From an uncultured Alphaproteobacteria bacterium (GTDB taxonomy: Bacteria; Pseudomonadota; Alphaproteobacteria; UBA828), in NCBI GenBank assembly GCA_913053235.1, contig CAJXFT010000016.1:1-32273 (forward strand): a stretch of 32,273 nucleotides of DNA. The letters run 5' to 3'. The notes under the pieces are model-generated. The model saw nothing but the letters and a program-made list of their open reading frames with translations, ran no database searches and was not told the DNA's origin. Shown piece by piece: positions 1-8,257 of the stretch (the first letter of the stretch is position 1; each line of letters begins with the position of its first letter). The position numbers and the translations under genes are program-made.

Positions 1-94
1 AGTGATGATCTACAATCTGCTCCGAACTGAAGGTTATCTGGGAAATGTCGGATAAGGGAACAATGCGGCGCTCGAATATCACCGCTTCTTGGTA

Positions 95-760
95 TTAATT
101 GACGGCGCTCTCACCGCGCGCCTCGACCTGGGCACGCAATTCTTCGAGAAAGCCGTCCATTCCCTTGCGTTTGATCACCGAGGCGAATTCGACGCGATGG
201 GTGTGCAGCATGCTGATGCCCTCGACATTCACGTCGACCACTCTGTAGCCGCCATCGATCACGCGCACGCGATAATCGACGCCAACCGGATCACCGCCCG
301 ACGGCCTGAGAATATGGGTGCGCACGATGGTGTCACCGTCGATATCCGACTCGACGGTCTGCAGGATTTCGAAGATTTCGCCGTTATACGAATCAAAACG
401 GCTGGCATAGACGCGGACGATAAAGTCGACGAACACATCATCATAGGCTTGGCGCTGCGCTTCCGTGGCGCGTTTCCAATAACGCCCCAGAACAAAGCGG
501 CTGATCGTCTTTATGTGAAAGCCCTCGACGAGGATGTTGCGGAACGCCGATTCACGCTCGGCAAAAGTGGTGTTCTCCTTATCGCCCAACACGCTGACGG
601 CGCGCTCGCCAAGGCTGCGGATGAATTCACCGGCGTCGCTGTTCTCGGCGCTCATCGAAACGTTGGCGGCGGAAATGGTGAACAGCAACAGCGCCAGCAG
701 GGCGATGATTCGACGACGTCCGGCCACACTTCGACGCGCCACGATGCCTATTATTTTCAT
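95..760 (-). CDS. mlaC: MlaC/Ttg2D-like phospholipid-binding ABC transporter auxiliary protein
   Basis: 221-aa ORF with N-terminal signal-like hydrophobic segment; MlaC-type body (FAERESAFRNILVEGFHIKTISRFVLGRYWKRATEAQRQAYDDVFVDFI...). ATGA overlap with the upstream mlaA gene. Confidence 0.88.
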   Translation of the reverse strand: MKIIGIVARRSVAGRRRIIALLALLLFTISAANVSMSAENSDAGEFIRSLGERAVSVLGDKENTTFAERESAFRNILVEGFHIKTISRFVLGRYWKRATEAQRQAYDDVFVDFIVRVYASRFDSYNGEIFEILQTVESDIDGDTIVRTHILRPSGGDPVGVDYRVRVIDGGYRVVDVNVEGISMLHTHRVEFASVIKRKGMDGFLEELRAQVEARGESAVN

Positions 761-1587
761 TCTTCACTCTCTTCGCCGGTAGCCGAAGCCTGGTCAAATT
801 CCTCGTCCGAGAATTCTTCCAACGTGATACTGGGTATAGGCAGGGGCGGTGGCAGTTCGCCGTTGCGAATTTCATTCGACCGGTGCTGGCGGTAGAGCTC
901 GCGCATGGCGGCATAGAAATCGATCGAGGTCTCTTCCAGGGTCTCCAAATCGTCAATATGCAGGGCGCGCTGATCGATGCCGCGGGCAATGAAGCGCTGA
1001 TATCTCTCATGATCGCGCAAGGCCTTGGTGAAGGGATCGAGGACCCAATCCACACCCATGCCCACGGCGTCGCGCGGATTGGAGGGGCCGAACAGAGGCA
1101 GCACCAGATAAGGCCCCTCGCCGACACCCCAAACACCCAATGTCTGGCCAAAATCTTCATCCGTCCGGCTCAGGCCGATGCCCGCGGCAACATCGAAAAA
1201 ACCGGCCAGGCCGATGGTCGAATTGAAGGCGAAGCGCAGCATCGAGGTGGCGGCGCGCTCCAATTCCCACTGCAACAGGGCGTTGGCGAAGTTGACCGGC
1301 TCACCCAAATTGTTGAGCGCGTCATTGACCCGGTCGCGGCCCCATTGCGGCACCACGCCGACATATATCTCGGCCAGCGGTTTAAGCAACACGCCATCGA
1401 CGGTTTGATTGATGGCGAAGGTGACCCGATTGATGTCTTCAAACGGATCGTTCACCGAATATTCTTCGTCATCATATTCGCCGGGCGGCGGCGTCGACGA
1501 GCAACCGGCGGCAATGCCGACCACCACCATCAGGGCCAGCATTTGCGCCAGACGTCTCCATGCTCCAGATGCCGCCCAAAAGCTCAA
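757..1587 (-). CDS. mlaA: MlaA/VacJ family outer-membrane lipoprotein
   Basis: Lipobox (VVGIAAGC), then VNDPFEDINRVTFAINQTVDGVLLKPLAEIY...GPYLVLPLFGPSNPRDAVG, typical of VacJ/MlaA. Likely TTG start at 1587 with upstream GAGG; in-frame ATG alternative at 1542. Confidence 0.92.
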   Translation of the reverse strand: MSFWAASGAWRRLAQMLALMVVVGIAAGCSSTPPPGEYDDEEYSVNDPFEDINRVTFAINQTVDGVLLKPLAEIYVGVVPQWGRDRVNDALNNLGEPVNFANALLQWELERAATSMLRFAFNSTIGLAGFFDVAAGIGLSRTDEDFGQTLGVWGVGEGPYLVLPLFGPSNPRDAVGMGVDWVLDPFTKALRDHERYQRFIARGIDQRALHIDDLETLEETSIDFYAAMRELYRQHRSNEIRNGELPPPLPIPSITLEEFSDEEFDQASATGEESEE

Positions 1588-1619
1588 ATGCCCGTCCTCG
1601 AATTCACAACCTTGCCCAT

Positions 1620-1646
1620 CACCGATTCCACCGATTCCTATGATTC
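1620..1646. repeat. 9-bp tandem repeat carrying three GATTC (GANTC) sites upstream of mlaA
   Basis: CACCGATTC CACCGATTC CTATGATTC, with GATTC at 1624, 1633 and 1642. Confidence 0.7.
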
Positions 1647-2157
1647 TTATCCGGCACGCATTACGTCGGCATTAACGGTAACGCAGTTTTTACCCAGATG
1701 ATTGATTTTTAGCAATCCCGTGATTTTAGCAACAGTCAGAGAGTAGCGAATTCATCGATGAGGCCCAAGACGAATATCCCAATCCCAGGCCCGCACGATT
1801 CTCCAATTCAGTCCGTAACCCCGTCAGCTAATTAACATATCCCAAATCAAGACACCAGCACCACAATATGCGAATCCCGCCCGCAACCGACTGGGCGGAC
1901 CGCGATGTAACATTTATGCTACAGGTTCGGTTAACGCGGCATCAATTTTCTAGGTTCACCGGGTTGAGATTCGCCGCAATCCGAGGAAAATACAGCTAAC
2001 TAATTGATAAACAATAATAATATTGTTGACGAAAATAAATGTCACAGATCGCGGCAAATCGAATCGGAAAATGCCGCGTGCGATGGCGCGGAATGTCTTT
2101 GACGGCACGGTTCTCGCTCGTTGGCGCCGGGCGTCGTGATGGCCGGCGCGCGGGCGA

Positions 2158-4194
2158 TTATTCTTCGCCTTCCTTCGCCGCCGCCAGCACATCGTCGGCG
2201 AGGCGGCCGGTCAATTCCTGCAAATGATCGAACTCGAATTCAAAACTGCCGACTCCGAGGCTTAAGGATCGCAATTCGATGATCAGGTCATGCATCTCGG
2301 CCTGCGGCATTTGGAAGGTGGTCTCGTCCCAGCCGGTCCAGCCTTCCTTGGCGGAAAATCCCAGCACTTGGCCCCGGCGTCCGGTAATCAGGCGCTGGAC
2401 GTTGGGCGTGAAATCGCTCGGCGCCGAAATCTTGACCTCGTAAATCGGCTCCAACAGAACCGGGCTGCATTTCGGCATGCCTTCCGACATCGCCATGCGG
2501 CCGGCCGTCTTGAACGCCTGCTCCGAACTGTCGACGGCGTGATGCTTGCCGTCGGTGAGCGTCACGGAAACATCGACCACGGGAAATCCGAGCGGCCCTT
2601 TGATCAAATATTCCAGAACTCCGTTTTGCACCGCCGGGATGTATTGCTTGGGCACCGAGCCGCCGACGACCGTGTTTTCGAATTCGAACCCGGCGCCGCG
2701 CGGCAGCGGTTTGATGTCGATGTGAACGTCGCCGAACTGGCCGTGCCCGCCGGACTGCTTCTTGAAACGCGAATGCTGCGATACCGGTTTGCGAATGGCT
2801 TCCTTATACGCCACTTTCGGAATCTCGGTGGCCAGCCCAACGCCGTATTTTTCCTTCAGGCGGTCGAGCGCGACACGCAAATGCATTTCTCCTTGCCCCC
2901 AAAGGACGCTGTCATTGGTGTCCTTGACGAGCTTGAAAACCACCGAGGGGTCTTCCTGGCGTAACTTGGCGATGGCGCCGGAAAGCTTGACCTCGTCCTC
3001 GCGCTTGCTGGCGTGAACCGCAAAGGAATAGACCGGCGGCAATTCGGGGGCGAACGGCAGGGCTTCGCCGACCGGCGTATCCTGCGGCGAGATCGTCGCG
3101 CCGGTTGTGATTTCGCTGAGCCGCCCGAGCCCGACAATTTCACCGGCGCCGGCCTTGGCGAGCTTGTTCTGCTGCTGGCCGAGCAGCGAGAACATGCCGG
3201 CAATGCGCTCTCCGCCATCGAGGACCGTGCCGTCGGCAAACTCACCGCGCCAGATTCGCGCCAGCGATATTTTGCCGCCATGCGGCGAAATATAGGTTTT
3301 GATGATCTGCCCGAGCGGCTCCGCGGCCGCCATGTCGATACCCTTGAGGCGCGCCACCGAGCTGCCGTCCGGGCCGATCGATATGATCGCCTGCAGCAAA
3401 CGGCGCACGCCCCAATCCTTTTCCGCGGCGCCCATGAACACCGGCGCCACATTCGCCTCAGCCAAGGTCGCGCGGAGAAACTCAGAGACCTCCTCCTCGC
3501 TCGGAATCTTGTCCTCGAGCAAATTCTCCAACAGCGAATCGTCGAAATCGGCCAGACTTTCGAGCAGTTGGGTGCGCGCTTCTTCCTGGCGCGACGATAC
3601 GCTGTCCGGTGTGCCGATCTTCCCCGACACCTGATTGTCGGCATATTGATAGGCATTTCCGGTGATCAGATCGACATAGCCGCCGACCGAATCGCCCTCC
3701 CGTATCGCCACTTGGCAGGGCACCAGCGGAGTCTCGGAAACGGTGCTCAGCGCCTCGATCAGCTGCGCCACCCTTACCGTCGATTCATCGATCTTATTGG
3801 CGAATACCGCATGCGGTATCTTGTTCTGGCCGAGAAATTTGAACAGCCGGCCCATCGTCCAAATTCGATCGATATCCGGTTCGCAGACGACGATGGCGAG
3901 ATCGACGCCCATCAGCGCATTGAACGTCTCCTGGGAAAACTCCACCGAGCCCGGACAATCGAGTATCGTCACATGCGTGCCGCCATGATCGAAAGTCGCG
4001 GTATTGACTTCGACCCCGGATGTGCGCGCCCGCGCCTCCGGCGACGCGTCGCCGACGCTGTTGCCGTCGCGCACGCTGCCGCGCCGGCCGATGGCGCCGG
4101 AGACGAACAGCATGCTTTCGAGAAGCGTCGTCTTGCCGCTCGTATAGGGGCCCACGAGAGCCACACTGCGCGGCCCGCCAGCTACATCGCTCAT
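2158..4194 (-). CDS. Elongation factor G-like translational GTPase (EF-G2-type paralogue)
   Basis: 678 aa; P-loop GPYTSGKTT, DCPG, NKID and EF-G domain IV/V signatures (GGHGQFGDVHIDIKPLPRGAGFEFENTVVGGSVPKQYIPAVQNG). SD-like AGGGAG 6-7 nt before the ATG. Confidence 0.9.
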   Translation of the reverse strand: MSDVAGGPRSVALVGPYTSGKTTLLESMLFVSGAIGRRGSVRDGNSVGDASPEARARTSGVEVNTATFDHGGTHVTILDCPGSVEFSQETFNALMGVDLAIVVCEPDIDRIWTMGRLFKFLGQNKIPHAVFANKIDESTVRVAQLIEALSTVSETPLVPCQVAIREGDSVGGYVDLITGNAYQYADNQVSGKIGTPDSVSSRQEEARTQLLESLADFDDSLLENLLEDKIPSEEEVSEFLRATLAEANVAPVFMGAAEKDWGVRRLLQAIISIGPDGSSVARLKGIDMAAAEPLGQIIKTYISPHGGKISLARIWRGEFADGTVLDGGERIAGMFSLLGQQQNKLAKAGAGEIVGLGRLSEITTGATISPQDTPVGEALPFAPELPPVYSFAVHASKREDEVKLSGAIAKLRQEDPSVVFKLVKDTNDSVLWGQGEMHLRVALDRLKEKYGVGLATEIPKVAYKEAIRKPVSQHSRFKKQSGGHGQFGDVHIDIKPLPRGAGFEFENTVVGGSVPKQYIPAVQNGVLEYLIKGPLGFPVVDVSVTLTDGKHHAVDSSEQAFKTAGRMAMSEGMPKCSPVLLEPIYEVKISAPSDFTPNVQRLITGRRGQVLGFSAKEGWTGWDETTFQMPQAEMHDLIIELRSLSLGVGSFEFEFDHLQELTGRLADDVLAAAKEGEE

Positions 4195-4210
4195 AATATC
4201 TCCCTTGTTC

Positions 4211-4233
4211 AGCGCCCGTCTTTCGCGGGCGCT
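4211..4233. other. 8-bp perfect hairpin in the 5' leader of the EF-G-like gene
   Basis: AGCGCCCG (4211-4218), 7-nt loop TCTTTCG, CGGGCGCT (4226-4233), just upstream of the minus-strand SD. Confidence 0.5.
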
Positions 4234-4446
4234 TGGACTCGATGTTCCTTGAATTTCCGTTTCGAACGGCCGCTGAAAGCGTCACCGCCATGTCGCGCGG
4301 CGGATGGTTCCAGCACTCTGCCCTTATTGCAACAGAGATTGCCGCATCTCGCAATTCCGGCTTTTGATCGGCGCCCTCCGCTCTCGGCACTGGCGCCGGG
4401 AGAGGCGGCGGATTATCTTGCTCGCATATCAGCCGAGGAATGGTCG

Positions 4447-5193
4447 ATGAGCATTTGGGGCAAAATAATCGGCGGCGCCGCGGGCTTTGCGCTGGGCGGG
4501 CCGATCGGCGCGCTGGTCGGCGTCGCGGCCGGTCATTTCGTCGATCGGGCGAGCATGCGCGGGCGCCAGGTGGGCGGCTCGGCGGCGCCCGGAATCGAGA
4601 CCAAGCGCCAGGTCTTCGCCGTCGCCCTGATCGTGCTGTGCGCCAAAATGGCCAAGGCCGACGGCCAGGTCACGCGCGACGAGATCGACGCCTTCAAACG
4701 CATCTTCCGCGTGCCCGAGCGCGAAATGGAGCAGGTCGGCCAGATCTTCAACGAGGCGCGCCGCGAATCGACCGGCTTCGAGCCCTATGCCGAGCAGGTC
4801 ATGGAGATATTTCCGCATAACCACCATGTGCGCGAGGAATTGCTCGCCGCACTGTTCCACATCGCCCAGGCCGACGGCGTGATTCACGAGGGCGAGCTCG
4901 CCTATCTCAAAAGCGTCGCCCGCATCTTCCAATTCAACGAACGCGATTTCGAGCGCATATTCTCGCGCCATATCGGCTCCGACGATGCCGACCCGTATGA
5001 AATTCTGGGCGTCGAGCGCGACGCCGAGGACGCCGAGATCAAGCGCGCCTACCACGATTTGATACGCGAGAACCACCCCGACCGGCTGATGGCCGAAGGC
5101 CTGCCGCAGGAGATGATCGACGTGGCGAACGAGAAAGTGGCGTTTATCAACGACGCCTATGACCGCATCGAAAAGCTGCGCGGCATGAAATGA
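4447..5193 (+). CDS. djlA: DjlA-like co-chaperone: N-terminal membrane segment, TerB-like domain, C-terminal DnaJ domain
   Basis: In-frame ATG at 4447 within the long ORF 3013-5193, after GAGGAA. MSIWGKIIGGAAGFALGGPIGALVG..., TerB-like middle, C-terminal DPYEILGVERDAEDAEIKRAYHDLIRENHPD (HPD motif). The 3013-4446 part is shadow ORF antisense to the EF-G-like gene. Confidence 0.87.
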   Translation: MSIWGKIIGGAAGFALGGPIGALVGVAAGHFVDRASMRGRQVGGSAAPGIETKRQVFAVALIVLCAKMAKADGQVTRDEIDAFKRIFRVPEREMEQVGQIFNEARRESTGFEPYAEQVMEIFPHNHHVREELLAALFHIAQADGVIHEGELAYLKSVARIFQFNERDFERIFSRHIGSDDADPYEILGVERDAEDAEIKRAYHDLIRENHPDRLMAEGLPQEMIDVANEKVAFINDAYDRIEKLRGMK

Positions 5194-5236
5194 TTCGAGC
5201 CGCGCCGGGGGCGCCGGGGGCGCCGGGCGGCGCCGA

Positions 5237-6139
5237 ATGACGCCGCTCCATATCCTGCTCGGTATCGCATTGGCGATGCTGTGGGGCTTCGGGTTCGTGA
5301 CCGGCAAATACGCCGCCAGTCACATGGAACCGCTGTTTTTCCTGGCCCTTCGCTTTATCGCCGTATCCTTGATACTGGTCTGGTTCGTACGCCTGCCGCG
5401 CGGCCACATAAAGGCCGTCATGCTGTTCGCCCTGAGCATGGGCGCCGGGCATTTCGGCCTCTTCTATATCGCCCTCGGCATGGGCGTCGAGGCCTCGACA
5501 GCGGCCATCATCTGGCAGACCCAGGTTCCCATGACAGTGGTTCTGGCCGCCCTCCTGTTGGGCGACCGTCCCGGCTGGATCGGCTTTTTCGGCATCGTCA
5601 TCGCGTTTAGCGGCGTGCTGGTGCTGGTCGGCGAGCCGCGCCATTTCGGCAACGGCCTGGCCATCGGTCTGGCGCTGGCGTCATGCGTCATGTGGGCGAT
5701 CGCCAATATCCAGGCCAAGAAGTTGACCGATGTCGAGCCGCTGGCGCTCAACGCCTGGATGTCGGTGTGCTCGGCGATCATGCTGCTCATCTGCTCGCTC
5801 ATTCTCGAGCGCGGACAATTGGACAGTTTTCTGGTCGCCGACTGGCGCCTGCATGGCTCGCTCATCTATCAGGTCGTGCCTTCGACCGTGGTCGCCTATT
5901 GGATCTGGTATTTCCTGCTCAGCCGGCACCCGGTATCGCGGGTCAGCGGATTCATGCTGCTGGTGCCGTTCTTCGGCGTGCTCGCGGGAATCTTCGCCCT
6001 CGGCGAGCCGATGACCTGGCCGACGGCGCTGGGCGGCGTGGTGACCCTGATCGGGGTGTCGATGATCGTCCTCTCCAGGCGGCCATCCGACGGCGGCGCC
6101 GAAAAGAACGCCCGCGCGCCGGCGCAAAAGCCGGGTTAA
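5237..6139 (+). CDS. EamA/DMT family membrane permease
   Basis: 300-aa polytopic protein with two-repeat EamA organisation (ALAMLWGFGFVTGKYAAS... and ...SRVSGFMLLVPFFGVLAGIFALGEPMTWPTALGGVVTLIGV). Confidence 0.88.
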   Translation: MTPLHILLGIALAMLWGFGFVTGKYAASHMEPLFFLALRFIAVSLILVWFVRLPRGHIKAVMLFALSMGAGHFGLFYIALGMGVEASTAAIIWQTQVPMTVVLAALLLGDRPGWIGFFGIVIAFSGVLVLVGEPRHFGNGLAIGLALASCVMWAIANIQAKKLTDVEPLALNAWMSVCSAIMLLICSLILERGQLDSFLVADWRLHGSLIYQVVPSTVVAYWIWYFLLSRHPVSRVSGFMLLVPFFGVLAGIFALGEPMTWPTALGGVVTLIGVSMIVLSRRPSDGGAEKNARAPAQKPG

Positions 6140-6149
6140 AATACATCCC

Positions 6150-6902
6150 ATGGCGATAACCTTCACGGCCTGGCCGAGCCCCAATCAGGACGCGCGCCCC
6201 GAGGCGGCGGGCGGCATCGATATATTGGTGCTGCATTATACCGGCATGGCCAGCGCCGGCGCGGCGCTCGAGCGCATGCGCGATCCGGCCGCCAAGGTCA
6301 GCGCCCATTGGTGCATCGACGAAGACGGGCAGATCTACCGCCTGGTGCCGGAGAACATGCGCGCCTGGCATGCCGGCTTGAGCTATTGGCGCCGCAAACA
6401 TCTGGTGAACGACATTTCGATCGGCGTCGAGCTGGTCAATCCGGGCCACGAATTCGGCTACCGGCCGTTTCCGCGCGCCCAGATGGATGCCCTGATCGCG
6501 CTCGCCGGCGATATATTGTCGCGCCACGAAATTGCCGCCGCCGATGTGCTCGGCCATTCCGATGTCGCGCCGCTGCGCAAGCAGGACCCCGGCGAATTGT
6601 TCGACTGGGCCCGCCTGGCGCGCCACGGCATCGGCGTCTGGCCGCAGGCGGCCGGCGAGCCCGAGCAACAGGCGCCGGCGCTCGGCATCGGCGACGCCGG
6701 CGCGGAAGTGCGTGCGTTGCAGGAAAATCTCTTCGATTTCGGCTATGGCCTTAGCAGCGACGGCCACTACGGCGAGGAAAGCGAGGCCATCGTGCGGGCG
6801 TTTCAGCGCCATTTCCGCCAGGCCCGTGTCGACGGCGTCGCCGACGGCGCGACGCGGGCGATTCTCGAGCATCTGCTGGCGCAAACCGGCCGCGCCGCTT
6901 GA
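6150..6902 (+). CDS. N-acetylmuramoyl-L-alanine amidase (amidase_2/AmpD-like) with C-terminal peptidoglycan-binding domain
   Basis: LVLHYTGMASAGAALERMRDPAAKVSAHWCIDEDGQIYRLVPENMRAWHAG ... VLGHSDVAPLRKQDPGELFDW; C-terminal VRALQENLFDFGYGLSSDGHYGEESEAIVRAFQRHFR. No obvious signal peptide. Confidence 0.92.
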   Translation: MAITFTAWPSPNQDARPEAAGGIDILVLHYTGMASAGAALERMRDPAAKVSAHWCIDEDGQIYRLVPENMRAWHAGLSYWRRKHLVNDISIGVELVNPGHEFGYRPFPRAQMDALIALAGDILSRHEIAAADVLGHSDVAPLRKQDPGELFDWARLARHGIGVWPQAAGEPEQQAPALGIGDAGAEVRALQENLFDFGYGLSSDGHYGEESEAIVRAFQRHFRQARVDGVADGATRAILEHLLAQTGRAA

Positions 6903-6924
6903 CCGCACCGCCAAGCGGTATAAT
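6896..6924 (+). promoter_or_regulatory. Probable rnpB promoter overlapping the 3' end of the amidase CDS
   Basis: Perfect TATAAT at 6919-6924, about 7 nt before the predicted rnpB 5' end. CTTGAC-like -35 at 6898-6903 is closely spaced (about 15 bp); an alternative CGCTTG at 6896-6901 gives 17 bp. Confidence 0.6.
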
Positions 6925-6933
6925 CTGAACATT

Positions 6934-7354
<421 letters not shown>

Positions 7355-7661
7355 GCTTTTCTCTCGATCAAACTCGGCCAATACCCGGCGTTATTTGAAA
7401 AATTAAGGAAACTGCTTGGAATTCCTACATATTGTGGGTAGCTACGAATGCATCACAATATACGGTATTTTATTGCATACCAGCACGCAAGCGCGTTTCG
7501 TGGCGAAACGGAACACAACGAGAACAATATTCATTTCCAGTTATTTGAAATTCGATAGCGGGCGGCAGGTATCCGATCCCTCCGCAAGCCATTTCGTTAA
7601 TAACATCCTGTCTGTTTGCATTAATTCCCGGGGCCAAACACTTGTTTTTATTTGAAATCAT

Positions 7662-7690
7662 TTGACGTCCAAACTTTCCCACGATATACC
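7662..7690 (+). promoter_or_regulatory. Probable dcw (mraZ) promoter
   Basis: TTGACG (7662-7667), exact 17-bp spacer, TATACC (7685-7690), about 95 nt upstream of the mraZ start. Confidence 0.6.
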
Positions 7691-7721
7691 ATGATGTCCC
7701 AAGTGCCTGGTTAGGCGTGGT
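7668..7721. promoter_or_regulatory. Candidate MraZ operator (10-bp-phased repeats)
   Basis: TCCA 7668, CCCA 7678, ACCA 7688, CCCA 7698 (TGGN on the minus strand), then TGGT 7708 and TGGT 7718 on the plus strand, all on one 10-bp phase and overlapping the promoter. Confidence 0.5.
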
Positions 7722-7786
7722 ATTCGCGTCGCCCACGGCTTTCAGACGATGCGCGCGGGACGGATGTTTATTTGGGGAGCGTGGAC

Positions 7787-8257
7787 TTGGCTTTATTTAC
7801 CGGCCATGTCGTCAACAAGGTGGACCGCAAGGGACGGGTGTCCGTTCCGGCGTCGTTCCGCAACGAACTCGCCAAACTGAGTTTCCCCGGCATCGTCGTC
7901 TTTCCCTCTCCCGAGGGCCTGCCCGCCATCGATGGCGCCGGCATCGATTGGCTGGAAAATCTGAGCGCCAATTTCGGCACCGCAAATCCTTTCGCGCCCA
8001 AACTGCGCCAGGCCCGGATGGCGCTGTTCGGCCAAGTCGAGCGGCTCGGCTTCGACCCGGAGGGCCGCGTCATCCTCACCCGCGGGCTCATGGAACAGGC
8101 CAATATCAGCGACAGCGCCGCCTTTATCGGCATGGGCGAAACGTTCCAGATTTGGCAGCCGGAGGCCGGCGCATCGGTGCTCGGCGACGCCATCGCCGGC
8201 GCCCCGGCCGAGTTCGAAGCGATGGCGCAAAACGGCTCGTCGGAGGGTGATTCGTGA
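7787..8257 (+). CDS. mraZ: Transcriptional regulator MraZ
   Basis: MALFTGHVVNKVDRKGRVSVPASFR is the MraZ N-terminus. GGGGAG (7774-7779) sits 7 nt before TTG 7787, preferred over GTG 7781 or TTG 7772. Confidence 0.94.
   Translation: MALFTGHVVNKVDRKGRVSVPASFRNELAKLSFPGIVVFPSPEGLPAIDGAGIDWLENLSANFGTANPFAPKLRQARMALFGQVERLGFDPEGRVILTRGLMEQANISDSAAFIGMGETFQIWQPEAGASVLGDAIAGAPAEFEAMAQNGSSEGDS

Noticed and set aside
2124-2149. GCGCCGG/CCGGCGC inverted repeat after the EF-G-like gene as an intrinsic terminator
   Set aside because: 12-nt loop and no U-tract in either direction; short GC-rich inverted repeats are common in this composition.
3013-4446. N-terminal extension of ORF 3013-5193 as part of the DjlA-like protein
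   Set aside because: It is antisense to the well-supported EF-G-like gene; the DjlA N-terminus MSIWGKIIG starts at ATG 4447 with a good SD.
7416-7655. 79-aa + ORF (TTG start) in the rnpB-mraZ gap
   Set aside because: Weak start, no clear SD or domain, lies in AT-rich probably regulatory DNA. Kept only as part of the gap observation.
7470-7736. 88-aa - ORF in the rnpB-mraZ gap
   Set aside because: Overlaps the putative mraZ promoter/operator; no recognisable features.
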